DNA of 64,000 nucleotides from Paracoccaceae bacterium. Its GTDB lineage: Bacteria; Pseudomonadota; Alphaproteobacteria; Rhodobacterales; Rhodobacteraceae. The DNA is taken from the NCBI GenBank assembly GCA_033344815.1, contig JAWPMR010000001.1, forward strand, positions 1,970,136-2,034,135. The letters run 5' to 3'. Under the pieces are notes generated by a model. That model searched no databases. It had not been told where the DNA came from and was given only the letters and a program-made list of their open reading frames with translations. The translations under genes were made by a program, and so were the position numbers. This document shows, piece after piece, positions 37,358 to 45,161 of this stretch. Every line of letters starts with the position of its first letter. The stretch's first letter is position 1.

Positions 37358-38167
37358 TCAGAGCCGCCCCGCATCTTTGAACCGTTCCCAGGCAAAGCGC
37401 ACGTATTCAGTGCGGAAGGAATGGCCACCTTCAAACAGGCAGAAATCCAGAATATCAGCCTGCCCATTGCGCCGCTCCTGACAACTTAGCGTATCATGCG
37501 TAGTGGCAGTGGTCGGCCCGAACTCCCCGTATTGCACATACATATCAAGCGCTTCTGCGACCTCGCCCTGTTTGGTGGGGCCGATCGGGCGGCCAGTGAG
37601 GGGAACAGTGCTATCGTCATCGCCGTGGATGTGGATGATGTTGGCGACCGGCCCTGCGCAGGTTTCAGGCGGTTTCAGCCAGAAGGTTCCCGAGATCGGT
37701 GCAAAAGCCGCAAAGCTGTCGCTGCGCGCACAAGCAAGATTCCACACCATCATGCCGCCCGCGCTGAACCCTGTGGCCATTACGCGGCTGGTATCAATGT
37801 CGAAACGCGCGGCCGCATCCTCAAGCACCGCGTCGAAATAGGCGAATTCCTCCGCCCCATCACTGTCCATGTGGCGCGGCGCATTGGGGATCACCCAGTC
37901 ATCCTCCTCAGATTTGACCGCGATCAGTGCAGCCCCCAGATCCGACACCATGCGACGCAGCGAGCCATTGCGCATCACGCCCTGTGCCGAGCCGCGATAG
38001 CCATGCGCAAAGACGATGGCCGGCACCGGCATCGCACCGTCATGACTCTCGGGCATTGCGATCCGGTAATGCCGCTCGCCCAGCACGCAATCTGTGTCCG
38101 GGCCACAGGCAAGGGCGGGCGTCGCGGCCACCCCCGTGATCAAAGCAACCACCGCTGATACTCGCAT
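37358..38167 (-). CDS. Secreted PHB-depolymerase/feruloyl-esterase-like hydrolase
   Basis: A 269-residue alpha/beta hydrolase with a signal peptide (MRVSAVVALITGVAATPALA). Motifs: IVFAHGYRGSA (oxyanion region), GFSAGGMMVWNLA (Ser nucleophile), IHIHGDDDSTVP (acid region) and EGGHSFRTEY (His). This is the LpqC/polyhydroxybutyrate-depolymerase family; the actual ester is unknown. The ATG at 38167 follows GAAGGGAAAATTC; the longer frame upstream overlaps the next gene and is rejected. Confidence 0.85.
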   Translation of the reverse strand: MRVSAVVALITGVAATPALACGPDTDCVLGERHYRIAMPESHDGAMPVPAIVFAHGYRGSAQGVMRNGSLRRMVSDLGAALIAVKSEEDDWVIPNAPRHMDSDGAEEFAYFDAVLEDAAARFDIDTSRVMATGFSAGGMMVWNLACARSDSFAAFAPISGTFWLKPPETCAGPVANIIHIHGDDDSTVPLTGRPIGPTKQGEVAEALDMYVQYGEFGPTTATTHDTLSCQERRNGQADILDFCLFEGGHSFRTEYVRFAWERFKDAGRL

Positions 38168-38255
38168 GAATTTTCCCTTCGATGTTTTGGCGGACTTTGG
38201 CCTGTGTTGACCATGGGGACAAATCACATCCGCGTTTTCGAGGATACACATCCAT

Positions 38256-38744
38256 CTAGCCGAGCCATTCATTGATCTGTCGCGCCAGCGTATCCGGGGA
38301 GGCCTCTGTCATCTGCGTCTTCAGGCTGCGCGTCAGGGACAAGATGCGTTCGGCCTCGCGTTGGGTGCGCGCGGCAGCGGACAGCGTGGTTTCATCCACG
38401 GGTTCCTGTTTCAGGTGCAGAATCACAAGCTCGGCCCCATCGCTATATCCGACGGTGGCACCCGCGATCGCGTGCCATGGCACCGGTGCGGCCCCTCGGT
38501 GGCTCAAACCCTTTACATCAAGGCGAAATTCGACGCGCGGGCGCAGGGCGCGAAACAGCATTGCGCCTGAGAAAACCGCAAAAACAAACAGGCCGATGAC
38601 ATAGTAGATCAGATTGTCAGGGGATCGCCCGGCCTGCACCTCAACGCTCGTCACGACAATCGCCACGGCGGTGAAAAACCCAAAGCCAACGCCCCACAGC
38701 GCATAGGACCCGCGCGAAGACCGATAGATTACGGGCGCCGCCAT
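38256..38744 (-). CDS. Membrane protein with two N-terminal helices
   Basis: About 162 residues: two hydrophobic helices (~15-40 and ~45-70) followed by a soluble domain of ~90 residues (VEFRLDVKGLSHRGAAPVPWHAIAGATVGYSDGAELVILHL) that resembles a PH-like barrel seen in small bacterial membrane proteins. Function unknown. The frame starts at a TTG right next to the nadE stop; the ATG at 38744 is the more likely start. Possibly co-transcribed with nadE. Confidence 0.7.
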   Translation of the reverse strand: MAAPVIYRSSRGSYALWGVGFGFFTAVAIVVTSVEVQAGRSPDNLIYYVIGLFVFAVFSGAMLFRALRPRVEFRLDVKGLSHRGAAPVPWHAIAGATVGYSDGAELVILHLKQEPVDETTLSAAARTQREAERILSLTRSLKTQMTEASPDTLARQINEWLG

Positions 38745-38777
38745 GCGCTCAGACTGGGGCGATGGTTCCAAACCCAA

Positions 38778-40439
38778 TTATCCGGACGGATCGCGCCAGC
38801 CGTTCACAATCGGATAGCGGCGGTCCAGCCAGAACGCGCCTTTGGTCAGGCGCGCGCCGGGGGCAGATTGGAAGCGTTTGTATTCCGAAAAATAGATCAG
38901 GTGCTCGACCTTCTTGGCCACGTCGCGCGCGAACCCGGCGGCAACGCAATCCTCAATGGATCCGGCGCGGTCCACCAGAATCTCCAGCATCGCGTCCAGA
39001 TCGGGATAATCCGGCAGGCTGTCGCTGTCTTTCTGATCCTCGCGCAGCTCCGCCGAGGGCGGTTTGTCGATTACGCGCGGCACGATGACCTCGCCTTTTG
39101 GCCCCATCATCCAGTCGCGGTGATTGGCGTTGCGCCACCGGCACGTCTCGAACACGCGGGTCTTATAAAGGTCCTTGATCGGGTTATACCCGCCCGCCAT
39201 ATCGCCGTAGATCGTGGCATAGCCCACCGCGACCTCGGATTTATTGCCCGTGGTCAGCAGCATTTCGCCGAACTTATTGGACAGCGCCATGAGCAACAGC
39301 CCACGCAGGCGCGATTGGATGTTTTCCTCCGCCAGACCCGGCGCCAGCCCTTCAAACAGGGGGGCCAGTGTGTTGGTGATCGCCGCGCGTCCCTCCGAGA
39401 TGGGTACGTAATCATACCGGCAGCCCAGTGCCTTGGCGACGGCCTCAGCATCCTCCAGCGACTCAGCCGAGGTATACTCAGAGGGCAGCATGACGCAGCG
39501 CACGTTCTCCGCGCCCAGCGCATCCACCGCAATGGCTGCAACAATGGCGCTGTCCACGCCGCCCGACAGGCCCAGCAGCACTTTGCCAAAACCGGTCTTG
39601 CGGCAATAATCGCGCACACTTTGCACCATGACGCGGTAATCCTGCTCCCACACGTCGGGATGCGGGGCTTTCTCACCGGGCACAACGCGCCAACCCTCGG
39701 CCGTGCGTTCCAGATCAACATGGGCGATGGCCTCTTCGAAACACGGCATCTGCACCGCCAATTCGCCCCCGGGGTTCAGCGCAAAAGACGCACCATCAAA
39801 CACCTGATCATCCTGTCCACCGACCATGTTGAGATAGATCAACGGCAATTCCGTCTCGACGACCCGCGCGACCATATGGTTCAGGCGGGTTTCGAACTTG
39901 CCACGATAATAGGGCGATCCATTGGGCACCAACAGGAACTCCGCCCCTGTCTCAGCCAATGTTTCGGCCACATCTTCGTGCCAGGCGTCCTCGCAAATCG
40001 GGCTGCCAACACGTGAATTGCCCACGGAATACGGGCCGCCCAAAGGTCCGGAATCAAAAATCCGCACCTCGTCGAAAACCGTTTCATTGGGCAGGTGATG
40101 TTTCAGGTTGTGGCTGGCGATCTTGCCGCCCTTGAGGATCAGATAAGCGTTGTAAAGCTTGGTGCCTTCAACCCAGGGCGTGCCCACGGCGAGCGCTGGT
40201 CCATCCGCGCAGGCAACCGCCAGTTCTTCGACCACGCGGGCTGCATCCAGATGAAACGCCTGACGCATCACCAGATCCTGTGCGTTATAGCCGGCGATGA
40301 ACATCTCCGGAAGCGCGACAAGATCAGCGCCCGCGTCGCGCCCGGCCTCCCACGCCTTGCGTGCCAGCGCTGCGTTGCCCGTCAGGTCCCCCACGGTGGG
40401 GTTGATTTGCGCCAATGTGACCCGAAAACGATCCGACAT
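38778..40439 (-). CDS. nadE: NAD+ synthase, glutamine-dependent
   Basis: Amidates deamido-NAD to NAD using ammonia from glutamine. About 553 residues: an N-terminal nitrilase domain with the Glu-Lys-Cys triad (LPEMFIAGY, HNLKHHLPN, SPICEDAWHED) and a C-terminal synthetase with the ATP-pyrophosphatase loop GLSGGVDSA (~residue 300) and STADIYGDMAGGYNPIKD-like GYATIYGDMAGGYNPIKDL. The start at 40439 (MSDRFRVTLAQINPTVGD) fits the family; about 54 upstream in-frame codons look non-coding. Confidence 0.95.
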   Translation of the reverse strand: MSDRFRVTLAQINPTVGDLTGNAALARKAWEAGRDAGADLVALPEMFIAGYNAQDLVMRQAFHLDAARVVEELAVACADGPALAVGTPWVEGTKLYNAYLILKGGKIASHNLKHHLPNETVFDEVRIFDSGPLGGPYSVGNSRVGSPICEDAWHEDVAETLAETGAEFLLVPNGSPYYRGKFETRLNHMVARVVETELPLIYLNMVGGQDDQVFDGASFALNPGGELAVQMPCFEEAIAHVDLERTAEGWRVVPGEKAPHPDVWEQDYRVMVQSVRDYCRKTGFGKVLLGLSGGVDSAIVAAIAVDALGAENVRCVMLPSEYTSAESLEDAEAVAKALGCRYDYVPISEGRAAITNTLAPLFEGLAPGLAEENIQSRLRGLLLMALSNKFGEMLLTTGNKSEVAVGYATIYGDMAGGYNPIKDLYKTRVFETCRWRNANHRDWMMGPKGEVIVPRVIDKPPSAELREDQKDSDSLPDYPDLDAMLEILVDRAGSIEDCVAAGFARDVAKKVEHLIYFSEYKRFQSAPGARLTKGAFWLDRRYPIVNGWRDPSG

Positions 40440-40698
40440 ATGCCCAGCCCTTTTACATGTTAATCCGTCATGTAGCAGATTGGGCGGGGGTGAAAAGGGC
40501 GTCCGCTCCTCGAAGGCCCCGCAGGGCATCACCGCACTGACGCCCCACGGGAACATAACACCGGACGCGCACAAAACGCGCATCCTGCCGCAGCGTCGCA
40601 AAAGAGCGTTGCTCCTGACGCGCCCATTGCATAAGTTCTGCCAAAGGCTACGGCGCGCTGCCGCAGGTCTTGCTCTTTAGCCACGTCCAGAGGTCATC
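40440..40698. other. Spacer between nadE and the MORN gene
   Basis: A 259-bp divergent intergenic region. I see no gene, repeat or clear operator in it; it should carry both promoters. Confidence 0.5.
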
Positions 40699-42087
40699 AT
40701 GTCCATTCGTCGCCTGATCTTTTGCCTCGCTTTACTCCCAACGCCTCTGTTGGCGCAGGGCGGCGAGGTACTGACCAAACAATATGATGATGGCGGCGTC
40801 TATGAGGGCACGTTCCGCGGCGGGGTCCAGCATGGCACCGGCACCTACAAGTTGCCCAATGGCTATGAATATACCGGTGAATGGGTCGACGGCGAAATCA
40901 AAGGCGACGGCATCGCGCGCTTTCCCAATGGATCGGTCTATGAGGGCCAGTTCTCCAAGGGCAAGCCGGATGGTTTTGGCAAGATCACCTTTGCCGATGG
41001 CGGCACCTATGAAGGCGAATGGAAAAGCGGCGCGATCATGGGCACGGGCATCGCACTTTATGCCAATGGGGTGCGCTATGAAGGCCAGTTCCGCAACGCC
41101 AATCACCACGGCAAGGGCACCATGCAAAGCCCGGGCGGCTATGAATACAAAGGCGACTGGGTCGATGGCGTCAAAGAGGGCGCCGGGGTCATCACCTACC
41201 CGGACGGCGCGGTCTATGAGGGCGCAATCCGGGGCGGCAAACGCTCAGGCGAAGGCGTTTTGACTATGCCCGATGGCCTCGTTTATGTGGGTCTGTGGAA
41301 AGACGGTCAGATCGACGGCACCGGCAAACTCACCCAGTCCAATGGCGATGTCTATGAGGGCGAACTTGCCAGCGGACGCCGGGCAGGCATGGGCAAGGTG
41401 ATCTATGCCAATGGCGACATCTATGAGGGTCAGTTCGTTAATGACCTGCGCGAAGGTCAGGGCACTTTCACGGCACAGGACGGCTATACCTATGTCGGCT
41501 CGTGGGTGGCTGGCGAAATCGCGGGTCAGGGCCGCGTGACCTATCCGGATGGCTCGATCTATGTCGGGGCCTTCGCGGCCGGTCTGGCGGATGGCGAAGG
41601 GCTGATCACCTATCCGGATGGCTCCACCTATGAAGGCGGCTGGAAGGCCGGTGTGATCGACGGCACGGGTAAGGCAACCTACACCAATGGTGTGGTCTAT
41701 CAGGGCGGGTTCAAGAATGCGCGCAACCACGGTGCGGGCGTCATGACCTATGCCGATGGGTATAAATACGATGGCAATTGGGTGGACGGCCAGCGACAAG
41801 GGCAAGGCACCGCGACCTATCCCGATGGCACCGTCTATGTGGGATCATTTGAGGCGGGCCAGCGTCATGGGACCGGTAAAATCACCATGCCCAGCGGCTT
41901 CATATATGAAGGGGACTGGCAAAACGGCGAGATCGAAGGACAGGGTCTGGCCACCTATGCCAATGGCGACGTCTATGAAGGCACCTTCAAGGCGGGCAAA
42001 CGCCAGGGCACCGGCACCATGCGCTATGCCACCGGCGAAGAAGCCACTGGGGACTGGCAAAACGGCGCCCTGACCGACGGCGGCTGA
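40699..42087 (+). CDS. Secreted MORN-repeat protein (19 repeats)
   Basis: A 462-residue protein with a signal peptide (MSIRRLIFCLALLPTPLLAQG) and, from residue ~30 to the end, 19 MORN repeats of 23 residues (YxGxW/F...G.G....G). Eighteen are canonical; the last (EATGDW) has lost the Tyr. The key aromatic alternates between Phe and Trp in successive repeats, giving a 46-residue super-repeat with one slip. MORN repeats form elongated beta structures that bind lipids or proteins, so a periplasmic or surface scaffold is plausible; partners are unknown. It has its own spacer on each side. Confidence 0.92.
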   Translation: MSIRRLIFCLALLPTPLLAQGGEVLTKQYDDGGVYEGTFRGGVQHGTGTYKLPNGYEYTGEWVDGEIKGDGIARFPNGSVYEGQFSKGKPDGFGKITFADGGTYEGEWKSGAIMGTGIALYANGVRYEGQFRNANHHGKGTMQSPGGYEYKGDWVDGVKEGAGVITYPDGAVYEGAIRGGKRSGEGVLTMPDGLVYVGLWKDGQIDGTGKLTQSNGDVYEGELASGRRAGMGKVIYANGDIYEGQFVNDLREGQGTFTAQDGYTYVGSWVAGEIAGQGRVTYPDGSIYVGAFAAGLADGEGLITYPDGSTYEGGWKAGVIDGTGKATYTNGVVYQGGFKNARNHGAGVMTYADGYKYDGNWVDGQRQGQGTATYPDGTVYVGSFEAGQRHGTGKITMPSGFIYEGDWQNGEIEGQGLATYANGDVYEGTFKAGKRQGTGTMRYATGEEATGDWQNGALTDGG

Positions 42088-42143
42088 GGCGCTTGCCGTG
42101 AATTCCAATTGAAGCTTCGTGACGATACGACCTAAGGACTGTA

Positions 42144-42287
42144 GTGCGGACCTTTTTAGCTTTCGCTGCAGTTGCGCCAACGGCCGCTTCGGCGCATTTG
42201 GAAATGCGTGGAGTCATAGTATCGCAGTTCCTGGGGTTAAACAGGTGGCTATTCGAGTACACATTCCTTCCCGGCGTACTTGCTTGA
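42144..42287 (+). CDS. Possible small exported protein
   Basis: A GTG-started frame of 47 residues, too short for most gene finders. It has AAGGA at a good distance upstream, and its first ~19 residues look like a signal peptide (RTFLAFAAVAPTAASAH). The remainder (MRGVIVSQFLGLNRWLF...) contains a hydrophobic stretch. No family recognised. It might also be the frameshifted stump of a longer gene. Confidence 0.35.
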   Translation: MRTFLAFAAVAPTAASAHLEMRGVIVSQFLGLNRWLFEYTFLPGVLA

Positions 42288-42409
42288 CCAATTCCCACGA
42301 TGTCATGTAGCTATTTTATAAGGTTCGAACTGTCTTTGGGACTGAACAAAATTTGCCCATCCGTCCGGATTGTTTCCTTTTTTTGTTGAATGACTGTGGA
42401 GTTATGACA

Positions 42410-42934
42410 ATGCGCGGCTTTTCTTTCGTGAAACCTTCCTGCGCGGCACTTGTAAGTGGGCTTATGGCGACCGGATCGCTTGTTATGGCTGAAGAGACGC
42501 ATTCATTTTCGGAAATTTTAAACCACCCAGCAGCACTATTTGTATTTGGAAAAAAAGACGCTCGGGAAGCGTTTGTAGATCACTTGGTGGAAAATGATGC
42601 AGATAACCTAATTGCCCCCCAAGGTTTTGTAACAGATCTGCACAAGGCAGATGTATTTGTCTATCTGTTGGAAGGTTGGGGCGATGTAGGTTTTGCGCCG
42701 TGGCAAAAAGAACTGGAACCAATTTATCGAGACGTCAAGAACACTGAAGATGCCGCGCAAAAAGCGACTTACACGACGACTGCGAACGGCAATGATGTGA
42801 GATTTGTCTTTTATAATAGGTCTGCTGTCCCTAGTGCGCCAATCAAATGTCTTGCGCTGGATTTTTTAGATACCTTGGGATCAATTGCCCCCGATAGAAT
42901 TTTGGATCGCGATGACTGCGGCTATCCAGAGTGA
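42410..42934 (+). CDS. Hypothetical exported protein
   Basis: About 174 residues starting MRGFSFVKPSCAALVSGLMATGSLVMAEE, a clear signal peptide, followed by a globular domain (FSEILNHPAALFVFGKKDAREAFVDHLVENDADN...) with two Cys near the C terminus that could form a disulfide. No family recognised. The ATG at 42410 has TGGAG eight bases upstream; another ATG six bases earlier is too close to it. The gene and its surroundings are AT-richer than the rest of the window, suggesting transfer. Confidence 0.6.
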   Translation: MRGFSFVKPSCAALVSGLMATGSLVMAEETHSFSEILNHPAALFVFGKKDAREAFVDHLVENDADNLIAPQGFVTDLHKADVFVYLLEGWGDVGFAPWQKELEPIYRDVKNTEDAAQKATYTTTANGNDVRFVFYNRSAVPSAPIKCLALDFLDTLGSIAPDRILDRDDCGYPE

Positions 42935-43443
42935 TCAGGCGATACGAATTTTTACACTTCATTTGAGCGGGTTAAGAAATGGGAAACAACAAGACCTTTG
43001 CAAATGTTGCGAAGAGCAAAGACGGAAAAACAGCCCAATTGAAGTCAGTTTTCCTCGCCCGTACCATAGACCCCGTTACAAACGGATTTTCGAAAGCGGT
43101 CCGCTTTTTGACTGGCCGCCTCTTGGTCAAAACTATCGAAAAGGCTTGCGCAGCAAGCCTGTAACAAAACCTAATATGAATTTATCATGTTTTGGACCTC
43201 ACCTTGAAGTGCGGACATTCATACGAAACGCAGCATTGGTAAAATGAGCTCTTTGGAGACCTGCGCCGCAGTTTGGGTGAACAGCAACCGTGTGATTTTC
43301 GCGCAATTGCTTCAGCTCTTCGCGTGAACGTCGCTATCACCTGACCTACTCACACAATGGTGCGCCGCGCGGCGATGCTGTCAGATGAGTTTGCAATGCC
43401 CTTGGTCAACACAAACACGACCGGCGCAATGAGAGCGCTCACT
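42935..43443. other. AT-rich stretch without a supported gene
   Basis: A 61-codon plus-strand frame at 42979-43164 (start after GAGCGGGTTAAGAA) is possible but has no recognisable features. The remainder shows no coding signal. Composition resembles the preceding gene, so the whole 42.3-43.3 kb piece may have entered together. Confidence 0.4.
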
Positions 43444-43512
43444 CAAAAGCGTGTCGTCCCTGCCACCGCCGCCCCTTAGGCATTCAAACAGCGATTGCAC
43501 GAGCATGATAAG
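43444..43512 (-). pseudogene. RND efflux pump C-terminal remnant R1
   Basis: On the minus strand this encodes MLVQSLFECLRGGGGRDDTLL, which matches the tail of remnant R2 (VLLQSLRERVKGRFGRDDTLLE) and, more distantly, the end of the intact pump at 51776 ([17 protein letters not shown]). Only this tail is present. It lies just beyond the terminator of the VPLPA-CTERM gene. Confidence 0.55.
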
Positions 43513-43548
43513 AAAACCCCCACCAACACATGGGTTGGCGGGGGTTTC
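43513..43548 (-). terminator. Terminator of the VPLPA-CTERM gene
   Basis: A long stem (AAACCCCC, mismatch, CCAAC paired with GTTGG, mismatch, GGGGGTTT) with a 6-nt loop. On the minus strand it continues into TTTTCTTAT. It lies 28 bp after the stop. Confidence 0.88.
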
Positions 43549-43575
43549 GATCGATCTTGGGTTTTCAAGTCAGGC

Positions 43576-44271
43576 TCAGGCGGCGCGCTCGCGCCGCCGC
43601 AAAGCGCCCAATCCAGCAAGCCCCACCCCAAGCAGCAACGCCGACGCAGGCAGCGGCACGGGTGAAGGTGAAATGATGTCTACGCTCACGTTATCGATGC
43701 GGACCCGGCCGAAAAAGTCTCGCGTACCACCGCCCGGCTCCTCATTTGTCCCTCTCAATGAAATGAACTGCGTTTCGAAAATGGACCGGCTCAGATCGTT
43801 CGGTCTGTCCACTCCCACGGCGTCTGCATCAGAGAAGATAACATTAACTGAGATATTCTGGTCGAAGGTACGGAACCCGAAAGCATCACTCGCCAAAGAG
43901 CTGAAAATCTGTACCGAACGACTGCTTGAAGCCCGAGTTAACAACAGACTGCCTTCATTTTTTGGATCCCCAGATTTCAAAATCATTCCGTCGTACTTGG
44001 TTTCCACATCGCCGATATAAAAAGGGAAATATGGATTTCCCGGTTCAGGCGGACGTGTTTCAGGCATCGAAAAGGTTAGTTCAAAACTTTTGCCCAAAGC
44101 CGGTCCCCAAGGTCCGGGATTGAACGGATCGAGAAATTCCACCTCTCTTAGAAACGTCCCCTTCACGGTGATCTGGTACAAATCCACCACTGCCGCCGAA
44201 GCCGCACTTGCCCCCATTACGACCGACACAGCCGCCGCAGACAGGACGCCGCGCAGATCAAAAATTCCCAT
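43576..44271 (-). CDS. VPLPA-CTERM sorting-domain protein
   Basis: A 231-residue exported protein with signal peptide (cleavage near ASAAVV), a beta-rich central domain (VDLYQITVKGTFLREVEFLDPF ... ETKYDGMIL) and a textbook C-terminal sorting signal: PVPLPASALLLGVGLAGLGALRRRERAA, i.e. VPLPA, transmembrane helix and Arg cluster. Such proteins are processed by an exosortase (XrtD type) and associated with exopolysaccharide or surface. No exosortase is in this window. Monocistronic, with its own terminator. Confidence 0.9.
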   Translation of the reverse strand: MGIFDLRGVLSAAAVSVVMGASAASAAVVDLYQITVKGTFLREVEFLDPFNPGPWGPALGKSFELTFSMPETRPPEPGNPYFPFYIGDVETKYDGMILKSGDPKNEGSLLLTRASSSRSVQIFSSLASDAFGFRTFDQNISVNVIFSDADAVGVDRPNDLSRSIFETQFISLRGTNEEPGGGTRDFFGRVRIDNVSVDIISPSPVPLPASALLLGVGLAGLGALRRRERAA

Positions 44272-44362
44272 ACTTATTACTCTCTCTTTAAGGTTCTTTG
44301 TTGGTTAATATCTGATGCGCTTCGGCGTCAACGGCACAACCGACAGATGCCGGATACAAACT

Positions 44363-44379
44363 GTTGCCAAATCGGCAAC
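44363..44379. promoter_or_regulatory. Inverted repeat upstream of the VPLPA-CTERM gene
   Basis: GTTGCC-AAATC-GGCAAC, 92-108 bp before the ATG, in an AT-rich promoter-like region. A candidate operator; the cognate regulator is not known. Confidence 0.4.
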
Positions 44380-44535
44380 GCTCCAAAAACCCCTAAAGAA
44401 ATTTTTCGAAAACAGACACATAACAAATGGTTATAAAATATGGAACCATATGCAGCGCCGCACAAACAACCCGTTGGAAAACGCAATACGCCCAAAAATG
44501 CGGTGCCCATGAAACAGCGCATCACGTCATGTGCG

Positions 44536-44554
44536 CGGTGACCTAAGGTCACCG
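44536..44554. repeat. Perfect 19-bp palindrome
   Basis: CGGTGACCTAAGGTCACCG: 8-bp arms around TAA. It lies between the VPLPA-CTERM promoter region and RND remnant R2. Could be an operator or a hairpin; no nearby gene explains it. Confidence 0.45.
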
Positions 44555-44590
44555 GAACCGCAACACGGCTCGAGGTTCACAACCCAAAAC

Positions 44591-44749
44591 TCACTCCAGC
44601 AGTGTGTCGTCCCGGCCAAACCTGCCCTTGACCCGTTCGCGCAGCGATTGCAGCAGCACGTAAGGCACCGGTTCGATGATCTCGCCGATCACGGTGGCCT
44701 TTTGGCGCGCCGCCCCCGCACCGGAGGCGGCAATCAACGGCACGGGGCG
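44591..44749 (-). pseudogene. RND efflux pump C-terminal remnant R2
   Basis: About 52 codons: [22 protein letters not shown]...VPYVLLQSLRERVKGRFGRDDTLLE. Compared with the intact pump ([33 protein letters not shown]...) an in-frame block of 12 residues after QKA is missing, removing part of the last membrane helices. Upstream codons no longer match the pump. It is a decayed fragment of a second RND gene, 3' of the DUF3604 gene. Confidence 0.7.
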
Positions 44750-44871
44750 ACGCACTATCGGCAGATCTTGTGCAAATCGGCGAGGGTTTTGACGTCGGGC
44801 TACAATCGGGCCGCCTGCCAAAAGCGTGCCAGATTGCGACCGCTCGCGCGCTGCAACCGCGGCGATGACGG
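44740..44871 (+). pseudogene. Possible LysR-family regulator fragment
   Basis: A plus-strand stretch encodes DALSADLVQIGEGFDVGLQSGRLP, resembling the DLV.EGFDV.IR.G.LPDS segment of LysR substrate-binding domains. A stop follows at 44869. Codons near 45011-45058 (PDVYALIQSSRKPGS) resemble the C-terminal VYALYPSRRHLS region of the same family. If real, it is a regulator eroded by deletions. Confidence 0.4.
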
Positions 44872-45161
44872 CGGCCGCTCGAGAGAGCCACCAAGAGACT
44901 TCCCCAGCATCTGCCCCGGAATGATATCGGGCCAACCCATCGCCGCTGGAGTCCGCCACAAACCCGGCCCCCGCCAGACTATCACCGTCAACGACAGGAT
45001 CACTCGCCCAGACGTTTACGCATTGATTCAATCATCCAGAAAGCCCGGCAGCTACACCGGCTGTTGCCGACGCTTTGATAAACCGACCCATGCCAAACCC
45101 GCGCATAAAATGCCCGGAGACAAGGCGTGCATCATTGCCAACGTCGCAGGGTGTGTTTCAA

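Noticed and set aside
38868..40016. 382-codon plus-strand frame
   Set aside because: Antisense to nadE, whose nitrilase and synthetase motifs are complete.
40780..42087. Periodic DNA repeats considered as a CRISPR or minisatellite
   Set aside because: The ~69-bp periodicity is that of the 23-residue MORN repeats within an intact reading frame.
42979..43164. 61-codon plus-strand frame
   Set aside because: Weak ribosome-binding site and no recognisable features; mentioned in the spacer entry only.
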